Assembly (NCBI GenBank): GCA_019307815.1
Contig: JAFDIV010000027.1
Span: 1-64,000 of the forward strand
DNA: 64,000 bases
DNA from: Deltaproteobacteria bacterium
GTDB lineage: Bacteria; Desulfobacterota; DSM-4660; Desulfatiglandales; Desulfatiglandaceae
Reading direction: 5' to 3'
The notes under the pieces are model-generated. The model had not been told where the DNA came from and made no database searches. It worked only from the letters and a program-made list of their open reading frames with translations. Position numbers and translations under genes: made by a program. Positions 37,682-46,484 of the stretch are shown in pieces. Positions within the stretch are counted from its first letter, which is position 1; every line of letters begins with the position of its first letter.

Positions 37682-40453
37682 TTAGACTCTTTCGATCTGG
37701 ACTGCGCATACCTTATACTCAGGTATTTTTGCCACCGGATCTAGAACAGCGTTAGTGAGCTTATTGGCAGCCGCCGAAGCATAATGAAACGGAATAAAGA
37801 CTGTTCCCTCAATAGCTTTATCAGAAATCTTTGCTTTTGCTACAATTTCCCCTCTGCGGGATCTCACCCTCAAGGGTTCTCCATCCTTGATATTTCTACT
37901 AAGGGCATCCTTGGGGGAAATTTCCACAAAACATTCAGGCGCAAGCTGGTTGAGGCCGTCCACCTTCATTGTCATCGTCCCCGTATGATACTGGTACAGT
38001 ACTCTGCCTGTAGTCAGATATAGAGGAAACTCCTCATCGGGTAACTCGGCTGGGGGTATATAATCAATGGCATGAAATACGCCCAGACCGCATGTAAATT
38101 GATCAACATGCAGGCAGGGAGTCCCGGGATGGTCCGCTGCGGTGCACGGCCAATGAAGCCCATCAAATTCTATTCTATCGTATCTAATGCCACAATAGGA
38201 TGGTGTTACCTCAGCTATCTCCTCCATTATGGCCTTTGGATTTTCATAATTCATTGGATAGCCCAATCTTGAGGAAAGCTCACATATTATCTCCCAGTCC
38301 TGCTTTGCCTGTCCGGGTGGATCCAGGGCCTTTCGGACCCGCTGCACCTTCCTCTCAGTATTTGTAAAGGTTCCATCCTTTTCCGCAAAGCTAGCCGAAG
38401 GCAATACCACGTCGGCCAATCTGGCGGTCTCCGTGAGAAAAATGTCCTGGGCTACAAGGAAATCCACCTTCTTGATTGCTTCCTGTGCGTGGTTCAGATT
38501 TGGGTCTGAGACCATAGGATTTTCACCTATAATGTAGAGGGCCTTTATCTGTCCTTTATAAGCACCCTCCATCATCTCAGTTATCGTAAGGCCTGGCTCT
38601 TGAGGAAGCTGTTCCACACCCCATGCCTTCTCCATTCGACTTCTAGCTGCCAAATCAACCACTTTTTGGTACCCTGTATAAACGTCTGGCAGCCCTCCCA
38701 TATCACAGGCCCCTTGGACATTATTCTGGCCCCTTAGAGGGTTCACCCCGCCACCAGGGATACCGACATTCCCGCATAACATGGCTAAATTAGCCAAGGA
38801 CTTAACATTGTCCGTCCCGGTCCTGTGCTGTGTGATGCCCATGGCGTAGAGGATAGAAGCGGCCTTGGCCTTGCCATATAATCTAGCCGCCTCCACGAGC
38901 CTGTCCTTGGGTATGCCCGTGATTTCCTGGACATACTCGGGAGTATATTTGTCAACGGTCTTCTTGAGGTCATCCAGCCTTACTGTGCGAGCCTTCACAT
39001 AGTCATCATCATAGAGCCCTTCTTTTATAATTACGTGCATAAACCCGTTTATCCAGGCCACATCCGTTCCTAGGTTTGGTCTGAGCCAAAGTGTGGCATA
39101 CCGGATTATGGGGATCCTTCTCGGATCCACCACAATAAGCTTTGCACCTTTCAAGGTCACTGCCCTCTTAACATAAGAGGAAAGCACAGGATGGTTCTCC
39201 GTGGTATTGGAGCCTGTAATAAGAATAACCTGTGCCTTCTCGATGTCCTCGATGGGATTGGTCATCGCTCCGCTTCCAAAGGCTGCGGCAAGACCTGCCA
39301 CAGTGGAGGAGTGTCAAAGCCGTGCACAATGGTCAATATTATTGGTGCCTAAAGCCGCTCTCGTGAACTTCTGGGCCAAGTAGTTCTCCTCGTTGGTTAT
39401 CCTAGCACTGCAGAAAACCCCTATCGAATCGGCCCCATACTTTTCTTTAGTCTCCTTTAACCTCTCAGCAACCAGATCCAGAGCCTCCTCCCAGGTAGCC
39501 TCCCTAAACCCTCCATCTTCGCGAATCAGAGGACGCTTGAGTCGGTCTTTATGATTAATGAAGTTATAGCCAAACCGGCCCTTCACGCATAAACTGCCGA
39601 AGTTGGGCCCTACATCCTCAACCCCTGTTACCTTGATCACCTTTCCTTCTTGGACATGCAGATAGATCTGGCAACCGACACCGCAGTAGCAACAAGTAGT
39701 CCTCACCCTCTTGACAGTCCCCCCTTTGACCCTGCGGAGCTCCAGATCTTCCTTTGTCATCAAGGCCCCCACAGGGCATACCTGAACACATTCCCCGCAA
39801 AACACACAGTCCGAATCCTTCAGGGGGAGGTCTCCTTTGGCAACAATCTTGGAAGCGGATCCGCGGTACCCATAGCTAATTGCGCTGTTGACCTGAATCT
39901 CGTTACAGGCCTGCACACAACGCCCGCACAAAATACAACGGGAAAAATCTCTCACTATAAAAGGGTTGACCATTTCTATAGGATATTTCTGTTCCTTGGG
40001 CTCAAAACGAATACCCTTTACCTGATACCGGATGGCCAAATCTTGGAGTTTGCACTGTCCATAAGCAGGACAGATTTCGCGGTGTGCCTCAGGCTCCATG
40101 GCCTTGAGCTGAAAATCAGTCCATGAGTCCTCGTCCATATCTTGGGCAAGACAATTATGGTGTCCACTGGCAAGCAACAACTCAATATTGAGGCGCCTAG
40201 CATTGATTACACGCGGGCTTTCCGTCTTGATAACCATATTTGGTTCTGCAGGAGTTGAGCATGCGGCAAGCAAATTCCTTGCCCCTTCCACTTCCACCAA
40301 GCAGATCCTGCACGCCCCTGTTGGTGTCGCGCCTTTGAGATAACACAGGGTGGGAATATCTATTCCGTTTCTCCTGGCCACTTGGAGAATCGTCTCCCCA
40401 AGAGTAAAGGTAAGTTCTTTTCCGTCCATGACTAAGACGTTTTTGGAATCCAT
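37682..40453 (-). CDS. fdhA: Selenocysteine-containing formate dehydrogenase, NuoG-like N-terminus
   Basis: A 923-residue protein read through an in-frame TGA at 39316-39314 (Sec380). The context CARL-Sec-HSS is the formate dehydrogenase active site, with Sec as the Mo/W ligand. Upstream are a [2Fe-2S] domain (Cys37, 48, 51, 65), the His/Cys [4Fe-4S] site (HHNC...CPAYGQC), two ferredoxin clusters (CILCGRCVQAC and CVFCGECVQVC) and the CCYCGVGC cluster next to the molybdopterin. The C-terminal molybdopterin domains are complete. It should oxidise formate (or reduce CO2) in the cytoplasm; no signal peptide. The SECIS hairpin follows the TGA directly. ATG 40453 has AGAGGTG upstream. selA, selB and selC must lie elsewhere. 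Confidence 0.95.
39278..39316 (-). promoter_or_regulatory. Bacterial SECIS element and UGA(Sec) codon of fdhA
   Basis: Downstream of the TGA the minus strand reads GTGGCA-GGTCT-TGCCGC, a hairpin of six pairs (one G-U) with the apical loop GGUCU. The loop and its distance from the UGA match the SelB-binding SECIS of E. coli fdhF. This supports decoding as selenocysteine rather than a stop. Confidence 0.9.
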
Positions 40454-40827
40454 AATGACACCTCTTAAAACAGCATATGTAGTCTAACTCGATTCTGTTA
40501 ATGAAAGGCCTCCGCAATAATCATCCCAAGCGGGCTAAAAGGATCCAAGTTGGTTCCTTTCAATATCCTTTGCTAAAACTTAGGCACCCAGGGACCCGCT
40601 CGGAGAAGTTGGTTTCTGCATAGGCACTGGCTGTCTGAAAGTCCAACTCTTTCCCAATCGCCACAATTGGCCCCCTCAAAGGAAATGGCGAGTATAGAAA
40701 AAAGTGAAATTTTTTTCAAAGTATTTTTGGAAATTTCTATATCGTCCTCTCAAAAGCCTTGACAAAGGATTTCGAGAGGCTTAGTCTGCAAATTTTATTA
40801 AAAGATGATATTCTAGGAAGCTTACTT
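40454..40827. other. Divergent regulatory region between fdhA and the 2-oxoacid oxidoreductase
   Basis: 374 bases without a gene. The plus-strand half holds the promoter and operator described at 40746-40787. I found no convincing promoter for fdhA on the minus strand and no Rex-like palindrome. An AT-rich block (about 40697-40742) lies between. Confidence 0.5.
40746..40787 (+). promoter_or_regulatory. Promoter with dyad operator of the 2-oxoacid oxidoreductase operon
   Basis: TTGACA (40759-40764), a 17-base spacer and TAGTCT (40782-40787). The -35 sits in the middle of a dyad: CCTCTC (40746-40751) and CCTT (40757-40760) mirror AAGG (40765-40768) and GAGAGG (40774-40779), all about the centre 40762.5. 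A repressor bound there would block the promoter. The -10 is a moderate match only. Confidence 0.5.
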
Positions 40828-41070
40828 ATGGTGGATAATAAACAAAGGGGTAAGATCGTTATTGACAGGCAAAGATGCAAAGGATGCTACCTTTGTATCG
40901 AATTCTGTCCTTTTGACAGGATCGAGGTAGATACGGAGCTTAATAGAAAGGGCTACCGTCCGGCCCGATTCAAGGAAGAAATTTCTGATGAAGAAAAGGG
41001 ATGCACCGGGTGCACCATGTGTGCCCTGATCTGCCCTGAGGTATCTATAGAGGTGTATCGTGCCAAGTGA
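40828..41070 (+). CDS. 2-oxoacid:ferredoxin oxidoreductase, ferredoxin (delta) subunit
   Basis: 80 residues from ATG 40828, which has AGGAAG upstream. A frame that extends to 40759 would start inside the promoter. Two [4Fe-4S] motifs, CKGCYLCIEFCPFD and CTGCTMCALICPE, define the ferredoxin subunit of KorABCD/VorABCD-type enzymes. It carries electrons from the thiamine-diphosphate site to free ferredoxin. It overlaps the alpha-subunit gene by 11 bases. Confidence 0.9.
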   Translation: MVDNKQRGKIVIDRQRCKGCYLCIEFCPFDRIEVDTELNRKGYRPARFKEEISDEEKGCTGCTMCALICPEVSIEVYRAK

Positions 41071-42151
41071 AAGAGTCCTAATGAGGGGAAACCATGTCTT
41101 AGGCGAAGCGGCTGTCCTAGCTGGATGCCGGTTCTATGCAGGATATCCCATCACACCACAAAACGAGTTGCCCGAGTATCTCTCAGCTCGTCTGCCCCAG
41201 GTGGGAGGCGTATTTATCCAGGGAGAAAGTGAAATAGCCTCTGTTAACATGATACTGGGGGCTGCGGCAGCGGGTGCTAGGGTGATGACATCTTCGTCTT
41301 CTCCAGGCATTTCTCTAAAACAGGAAGGAATCTCCTATATGGCCGGGATGGAGTTGCCCGGGGTCATTGTTAATACCATGAGAGGCGGCCCAGGCCTGGG
41401 TAATATCGCACCTTCGGCTGCAGACTATTTCCAGGCCACACGTGGTGGCGGCCACGGCGACTATAGGACCCCAGTACTGGCTCCATCAGGCTGCCAGGAG
41501 CTTGCTGAATTGACATTTCTAGCATTTGAACTTGCTGATAGATACCGCAATCCTGTCATGATTGTAGGAGATGGCATCATGGGCCAAATGATGGAGCCAG
41601 TGGTGTTTCCAGATCCTATAGATCCCAAGGATCTTCCGGAAAAGGATTGGATCCTCACTGGATGTAAGGGCCGCGCCCCCCGGGCCATGTTTTCAATGAT
41701 ACTGGATGTTAATAAGATGTATAAACATAACTTGAAACTCCAGGAAAAATACGAACTTATTGCCGCCCAGGAAGTCCGATACGAAGCCCTGGGAGTCGAG
41801 GAGGCCGAGATAATTATAGTAGCATATGGTACTGCCGCCAGAATTGCTGAGAGTGCCATTGAGGAACTCGGGCCAAACGGCCTTTCGGTCGGACTTTTTA
41901 GGCCCATAACTTTGTGGCCATTTCCGGTCAAACCCTTGCGCCGTCTGGCCGAAAAGGCCTCGAAAATTGCTGTTTTTGAGTTCTCCACAGGGCAGTTGCT
42001 TGAAGATGTGATTATTTCCGTGGGCGAGAGAGCCCCGATCTATTTCTACGGTATTCCGGGGGGTGTGGTGCCCACCCCGGCAGAAATAGCTGATTTTATG
42101 CGATCCGTTGATCGAGGAGACGGCACAATAGGCCGGAGGATAGAAGTATGA
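41060..42151 (+). CDS. 2-oxoacid:ferredoxin oxidoreductase, alpha subunit (KorA/VorB-like)
   Basis: 363 residues from GTG 41060 with AGAGGTG upstream. It contains the pyrimidine-binding domain of thiamine-diphosphate ferredoxin oxidoreductases: GCRFYAGYPITPQNE, the GESEIASVNM activating-glutamate segment, TSSSSPGISLKQEG and the C-terminal transketolase-like domain. It is closest in pattern to VorB (3-methyl-2-oxobutanoate) and KorA (2-oxoglutarate); these cannot be separated by eye. It acts with the beta and gamma subunits to make acyl-CoA and reduced ferredoxin. Confidence 0.88.
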   Translation: MPSERVLMRGNHVLGEAAVLAGCRFYAGYPITPQNELPEYLSARLPQVGGVFIQGESEIASVNMILGAAAAGARVMTSSSSPGISLKQEGISYMAGMELPGVIVNTMRGGPGLGNIAPSAADYFQATRGGGHGDYRTPVLAPSGCQELAELTFLAFELADRYRNPVMIVGDGIMGQMMEPVVFPDPIDPKDLPEKDWILTGCKGRAPRAMFSMILDVNKMYKHNLKLQEKYELIAAQEVRYEALGVEEAEIIIVAYGTAARIAESAIEELGPNGLSVGLFRPITLWPFPVKPLRRLAEKASKIAVFEFSTGQLLEDVIISVGERAPIYFYGIPGGVVPTPAEIADFMRSVDRGDGTIGRRIEV

Positions 42152-42921
42152 GCGCAGAACCTGCATATGATTACAAGAAGGTTTTTGGCAGACCCCAATC
42201 ATTGAAGGATGCTTACACACATTATTGTCCGGGTTGCGGGCACTCTATTGCCCACCGGTTGGTTGCAGAGTGTATTGACGAAATGGGATTAAGGGAAAAA
42301 ACCATAGGGATTCCCCCCGTTGGATGCGCAGTACTTGCGTACAATTACTTCAATTTTGATATGATTGAGGCCCCTCACGGTCGGCCCCTCGCAGTTGCAA
42401 CAGGCATTAAGCGTATTTTACCTGACAAGTTTGTCTTTACATACCAGGGCGATGGTGATCTGGCAGCCATTGGAACAGCGGAAACCATCCATGCTGCTAA
42501 CCGAGGGGAAAGGATTACTACGATTTTCATAAATAACGCCATTTACGGGATGACAGGGGGGCAAATGGCTCCAACCACATTGTTGGGACAAGAGGCCACC
42601 ACCACACCCGGAGGCCGTGACCCTCGGTACCACGGCCAACCTATAGACATATCCAAAATGATCGCAGTTAGTGATGGGGTAGTGTATGTGGAGCGATGCG
42701 CCCTATCCAGTATTAAACAGATTCGAAGGGCCAAACAGGCCATAAAAAAGGCCTTTCGCTGCCAATTGGATGACCTTGGCTTTGCCTTGGTGGAGCTATT
42801 ATCGCCCTGTCCAACCAATTGGAAACTCACCCCAAAACAGGCCTGCGATTGGGTAAACAATGTAATGGTCAATACCTATCCCGTGGGGGTTATCAAGGAT
42901 ACCACAGGGTATGAGGACTAG
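42148..42921 (+). CDS. 2-oxoacid:ferredoxin oxidoreductase, beta (thiamine diphosphate) subunit
   Basis: 257 residues. The cofactor-binding motifs are YCPGCGHSIAHRL, PPVGCAVLAYNYF, the GDGD of YQGDGDLAAIG and NNAIYGMTGGQMAPTT with the metal ligands. It lacks extra cluster cysteines, as expected for the KorB type where clusters lie on the separate delta subunit. Its ATG overlaps the alpha stop by four bases (ATGA), typical translational coupling. Confidence 0.9.
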   Translation: MSAEPAYDYKKVFGRPQSLKDAYTHYCPGCGHSIAHRLVAECIDEMGLREKTIGIPPVGCAVLAYNYFNFDMIEAPHGRPLAVATGIKRILPDKFVFTYQGDGDLAAIGTAETIHAANRGERITTIFINNAIYGMTGGQMAPTTLLGQEATTTPGGRDPRYHGQPIDISKMIAVSDGVVYVERCALSSIKQIRRAKQAIKKAFRCQLDDLGFALVELLSPCPTNWKLTPKQACDWVNNVMVNTYPVGVIKDTTGYED

Positions 42922-42924
42922 GAT

Positions 42925-43467
42925 ATGATTACCAGAACGGTTTTCTCAGGATTTGGGGGCCAAGGTGTTTTGCTTATGGGCTATATCCTCAGCCATGGTG
43001 CCATGTTAAAAGGGCTGAATGTGACTTACTTTCCCGCCTATGGTGCCGAGATGAGAGGAGGAACCGCAAATTGTACCGTAACGGTTTCGGACAAGAAAAT
43101 CGCCTCGCCTGTAGCCTCTAATCCGGATATCCTGGTGGGCATGAACGTGCCTTCCTTGGACAAATTCGGACCTGCCGTGGTTGAAAATGGTTTCGTTTTT
43201 CTCAACTCCTCTTTGGTCTCTGAAACACCTAACAGAGAAGATGTGGAGGTGATAAAAGTACCCACCCTAGAATTGGCCCAGGAAGTCGGCTCTGAACGAG
43301 TTGCCAATATGGTGATGATTGGCGCAGTATGTGCTAAGACCGGCTTGCTCACGCAGGAAGAAACCATAAAAGGGATGAAGGCGGCCTTAAAGGGAAAGGA
43401 AAAATTCTTCGACCTAAACCAGAAGGGAATCGAAAGAGGCTTTGCTTTTATCTCTGATGGAAGGTGA
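42925..43467 (+). CDS. 2-oxoacid:ferredoxin oxidoreductase, gamma subunit
   Basis: 180 residues of the POR/KOR gamma family: GFGGQGVLLMGYILSHGAM at the N-terminus, YFPAYGAEMRGGTANCTVT and the C-terminal GKEKFFDLNQKGIERG. This subunit helps bind CoA and completes the complex. It starts three bases after the beta stop and ends the operon; the next gene is convergent 19 bases away. Confidence 0.9.
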   Translation: MITRTVFSGFGGQGVLLMGYILSHGAMLKGLNVTYFPAYGAEMRGGTANCTVTVSDKKIASPVASNPDILVGMNVPSLDKFGPAVVENGFVFLNSSLVSETPNREDVEVIKVPTLELAQEVGSERVANMVMIGAVCAKTGLLTQEETIKGMKAALKGKEKFFDLNQKGIERGFAFISDGR

Positions 43468-43486
43468 TTCGTTTACACAATAGGAA

Positions 43487-43858
43487 TCAATCCTGGGCAA
43501 GCTTGTTGAGAATCTTTTTGTAATAAATCTCCGTTTCTTCCAGAAGCGGGGATTTCTTACCCATCATATTCAACTTCATGATCTTGAAGTTGATTCTCTT
43601 GATCAGCCTATACTTTTCCTTCTCGTCAGGGATGGCATCCAGCATATCCTCCATTTGCCGGATTTCCTTTTTGAGCTGGAGCTCAGGAGGCAGGCAATCA
43701 GCATTCTTTAAAACTTTATAGGCCAAACGTAAGTCTTCGGGAACATGGCTATCATCTTCCATCCTGAGCGGCTCTCCTTTGCCTGGAAGGTTATCAAACT
43801 CACCTTCTTCCTGGGCCTTACGGATCCGCTCCTCCACTATTTTCTGGAAACACCACAT
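43487..43858 (-). CDS. DUF1992 (DnaJ-homologue C28-like) protein
   Basis: 123 residues. The conserved core EERIRKAQEEGEFDNLPGKG, then SHVPEDLRLAYKVLKNA and LPPELQLKKEI identifies DUF1992. The family name refers to eukaryotic DNAJC28; the bacterial proteins have no J domain and unknown function. It is soluble, helical and without cysteine motifs. It is alone on the minus strand between the oxidoreductase operon and the heme genes. Confidence 0.85.
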   Translation of the reverse strand: MWCFQKIVEERIRKAQEEGEFDNLPGKGEPLRMEDDSHVPEDLRLAYKVLKNADCLPPELQLKKEIRQMEDMLDAIPDEKEKYRLIKRINFKIMKLNMMGKKSPLLEETEIYYKKILNKLAQD

Positions 43859-44007
43859 ATTGCCTTTGGCCTACTAACTCCTTACAAAATTATTTTTAAA
43901 CAATTTTCAATCCTTTTTCAACCCTAGTGAATGGCCCTTGACATCCTTGGCTTTATTGGATATTCCCAGCCTGACAGGGATATCGGATGGAGTAGCCTGA
44001 CCTCACT

Positions 44008-44472
44008 ATGGTCGAGGAAAAAGACAAGAAAGTTATTCAAATTATTCAAGGGGATTTGCCATTGCATCCCAGACCCTTTGCCGTAGCAGCCAAGAAGGTA
44101 GGTTTCAGTGAAGAAGAATTTATTGATCGGGTTCAGAGATTGAAACGAGAGGGTATCATCAGGCGCTTCGGCGCCACATTACGCCATCAAGAGGCTGGCT
44201 TTAGCTCCAATGCCATGGTAGCATGGCAAGTTCCAGAGGCCCGGGTGGATGAGGTAGGTGAAATCATAGCCTCTTTTCGGGAAGTCACCCATTGCTACCA
44301 CAGAAGACCTCAAAAGGATTGGCCATACAACATTTATAGTATGGTCCATGCAGATAGCCGAGATGCATGTTATGAAATAGCAAAAAAGATATCTGAAGCT
44401 GTGGGGGTGGAAGACTACCTGCTTTTGTTCAGCGAAAAGGAATTCAAAAAAACAAGTATGGAATACTTTTAA
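44008..44472 (+). CDS. Siroheme decarboxylase subunit-like Lrp/AsnC protein (AhbA/AhbB)
   Basis: 154 residues with an AsnC-type helix-turn-helix (~1-60) and a ligand-binding domain containing REVTHCYHRRP and WPYNIYSMVHA, which is typical of AhbA/AhbB/NirDLGH. These decarboxylate siroheme to didecarboxysiroheme in the alternative heme pathway of sulfate reducers and archaea. A and B subunits are homologous, and only one is present in the window; the motif set is closer to AhbB in my reading. hemL follows 15 bases later, consistent with tetrapyrrole synthesis. Confidence 0.82.
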   Translation: MVEEKDKKVIQIIQGDLPLHPRPFAVAAKKVGFSEEEFIDRVQRLKREGIIRRFGATLRHQEAGFSSNAMVAWQVPEARVDEVGEIIASFREVTHCYHRRPQKDWPYNIYSMVHADSRDACYEIAKKISEAVGVEDYLLLFSEKEFKKTSMEYF

Positions 44473-44487
44473 GTAAGAGGGTGATTG

Positions 44488-45768
44488 ATGGGGCCAAGGT
44501 CCTTAGTATTATTTGAAAAGGCCAAGAGGGTTATACCTGGCGGGGTCAACAGCCCGGTACGGGCCGGCAAGGCGGTGGGCATTACGCCCCCTTTTATCTT
44601 CAAGGCAAAGGGCTGTTTCATCTGGGATATGGACGGCAATCAATATATAGACTATGTTGGGTCCTGGGGCCCTATGATCCTAGGCCATGCCCATCCCCAG
44701 GTGGTAAAGGCCATTGAAGAAGCCATGTCTAAAGGCACCAGTTATGGGGCGCCTACTGAACGCGAGGTGGAACTTGCAGAGACCATCGTAGATATGGTGC
44801 CCTCTGTTGAGATGGTCCGAATGGTCAATTCCGGTACAGAGGCCACCATGAGTGCAATCCGGCTGGCTCGCGGTTACACGGGTAGGGAAAAGATCATTAA
44901 ATGTGAAGGTTGCTACCACGGCCATGCAGACAGTCTGTTGGTATCCGCAGGGTCAGGAGTCGCCACATTGGGGATCCCAGGCAGCCCCGGAGTGCCCAAG
45001 GACTTAGCTGCCCATACCATTTCCGTGCCCTACAATGACCTAGAGTCGGTTTCCATGGCCTTCGAGAGGTATGGAACTCAGATCGCCGCCATGATTGTGG
45101 AACCTATCCCTGGCAATATGGGTGTTATCCTGCCCAAAGAGGGATATTTGCAGGGACTAAGGCGGATAACCTCTGAAAATGGGGCCCTCCTCATATTTGA
45201 CGAAGTGATCAGTGGCTTTAGGGTGGCCCGGGGAGGCGCACAAGAACTCTATGGGATAACCCCTGACCTCACCTGCCTGGGCAAGATTATTGGCGGTGGC
45301 CTGCCTGTAGGGGCCTATGGTGGAAAACGTGAGATTATGGAGCACATGGCCCCCGAAGGGGAGATCTACCAAGCAGGGACCTTGTCTGGCAACCCTTTGG
45401 CCATGGCAGCCGGCCTGGCGACCCTCAAGATTCTGAAAGACCAAACCATTTACGAAGGTCTTGAATCCCATGCAAATACCCTGTTTTCAGGTATCAAGGA
45501 GGCTGCGGAAAAGGCTGGTATCCCCATCACTGTCAATCGCGTGGGTTCTATGGGTTCCATCTTTTTCACCCAAGGGCCGGTGGCGGATTTTGCCTCAGCA
45601 AAAAGGGCCAATGAGGAGCAGTTCAAGAAATACTTCAGATCCATGCTTGATCAGGGCATTTATCTTGCACCTTCTGCTTATGAAGCCATGTTCCTGTCAA
45701 CGGCCCATGATAAAAAAATTATTGAAAAGACAGTCGAATCGGCCCATAGGGCCTTCACTTCACTGTGA
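44488..45768 (+). CDS. hemL: Glutamate-1-semialdehyde 2,1-aminomutase
   Basis: 426 residues from ATG 44488 (AGAGGG upstream; a TTG three bases earlier is not needed). A class III PLP aminotransferase: GGVNSPVRA at the N-terminus, [27 protein letters not shown] with the cofactor Asp, and the PLP lysine Lys266 in [16 protein letters not shown]. It converts glutamate semialdehyde to 5-aminolevulinate in the C5 pathway, the entry to siroheme, heme and cobalamin. Confidence 0.96.
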   Translation: MGPRSLVLFEKAKRVIPGGVNSPVRAGKAVGITPPFIFKAKGCFIWDMDGNQYIDYVGSWGPMILGHAHPQVVKAIEEAMSKGTSYGAPTEREVELAETIVDMVPSVEMVRMVNSGTEATMSAIRLARGYTGREKIIKCEGCYHGHADSLLVSAGSGVATLGIPGSPGVPKDLAAHTISVPYNDLESVSMAFERYGTQIAAMIVEPIPGNMGVILPKEGYLQGLRRITSENGALLIFDEVISGFRVARGGAQELYGITPDLTCLGKIIGGGLPVGAYGGKREIMEHMAPEGEIYQAGTLSGNPLAMAAGLATLKILKDQTIYEGLESHANTLFSGIKEAAEKAGIPITVNRVGSMGSIFFTQGPVADFASAKRANEEQFKKYFRSMLDQGIYLAPSAYEAMFLSTAHDKKIIEKTVESAHRAFTSL

Positions 45769-45811
45769 ACAAAAAACTATTGACTCGTCAAATGAGCTGT
45801 GGTAAGGACAA

Positions 45812-45827
45812 CGTGATTTTTTTCACG
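45812..45827. promoter_or_regulatory. Candidate Rex operator before atpZ
   Basis: CGTGA-TTTTTT-TCACG is a perfect palindrome in the 84-base gap between hemL and atpZ. GTG and CAC are eight bases apart, as in the Rex consensus TTGTGAANNNNTTCACAA and as in the stronger site before rex. The outer bases depart from consensus. Confidence 0.45.
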
Positions 45828-45852
45828 CACTGGCAGGGCCACAGGCCTTGAT

Positions 45853-46077
45853 ATGAAAATAGATGAAGACCTGAAAAAAGCCATCAAGACCGTGGGCATC
45901 TTAAGCACGGTGGGGATGGCTATGGTCTTGTCCATTGCTATCGGTGCCTTGGCTGGCTATTACATGGATAAGTGGTTGGGCACAGCACCGATCTTTTTAC
46001 TAATAGGCATTGGATTGGGCATTGGTGCGGCCTTCAGAAATCTGTTCATCTTGACTAAAAGGGCTAGGGATCAATGA
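45853..46077 (+). CDS. atpZ: AtpZ-like F-ATPase accessory membrane protein
   Basis: 74 residues with two membrane helices (VGMAMVLSIAIGALAGYYMD and a FLLIGIGLGIGAAF segment) joined by KWLGTAP, the pattern of the AtpZ/putative F1F0-ATPase subunit family. It may help assemble or provide Mg2+ for ATP synthase. Its stop overlaps the atpI start by four bases. No strong SD was noted. Confidence 0.75.
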   Translation: MKIDEDLKKAIKTVGILSTVGMAMVLSIAIGALAGYYMDKWLGTAPIFLLIGIGLGIGAAFRNLFILTKRARDQ

Positions 46078-46481
46078 AGCCTGACACAAATTCACCAGTA
46101 ATGCGACATGTCACCTTGTTTTATTGGCTGGCCTTGGGACTCATGGCGGGTGTCAGCTCACTGGTCATGTCTACACCCTTTACTCTCGGAGTTCTCTCGG
46201 GTGGTATATTGGCCATCGCAAATTTCAATGTGTTACGATTAAGCATTCAGAGGGCCTTTTCCTCGGGTAAAATGGACAATCCCAAGAATGGGAAAAAGGC
46301 CGCTCTCGTGGGGACTTTCTACATTCGGCTTGCGCTCATGGGCATTTTGATTTATTGGCTTTTTACAACAGGCCTTGTTGATCCAATTGGCATGGCTGTG
46401 GGATTGTCCACCGTGGTAATTGGTATTTTGGTTTTTGGCATCTTTATGGTATTCAAACCATCATCTAGGGAGGCAATATAG
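46074..46481 (+). CDS. atpI: ATP synthase subunit I
   Basis: 135 residues with four hydrophobic segments and a basic loop (SGKMDNPKNGKKAALVG), the layout of AtpI. The protein is a chaperone for c-ring assembly. It overlaps atpZ by four bases and precedes atpB by three. Sequence conservation in this family is low, so the call leans on topology and neighbours. Confidence 0.8.
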   Translation: MKPDTNSPVMRHVTLFYWLALGLMAGVSSLVMSTPFTLGVLSGGILAIANFNVLRLSIQRAFSSGKMDNPKNGKKAALVGTFYIRLALMGILIYWLFTTGLVDPIGMAVGLSTVVIGILVFGIFMVFKPSSREAI

Positions 46482-46484
46482 GGT

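Noticed and set aside
39301..39316. Split of fdhA into two genes, or a nonsense/frameshift pseudogene
   Set aside because: The TGA is in frame, falls at the known Sec position and is followed by a SECIS hairpin; both halves are fully conserved.
40759..40827. Longer start for the oxidoreductase ferredoxin subunit
   Set aside because: The TTG at 40759 is the -35 element of the promoter; the ATG at 40828 has a proper ribosome-binding site and the family start.
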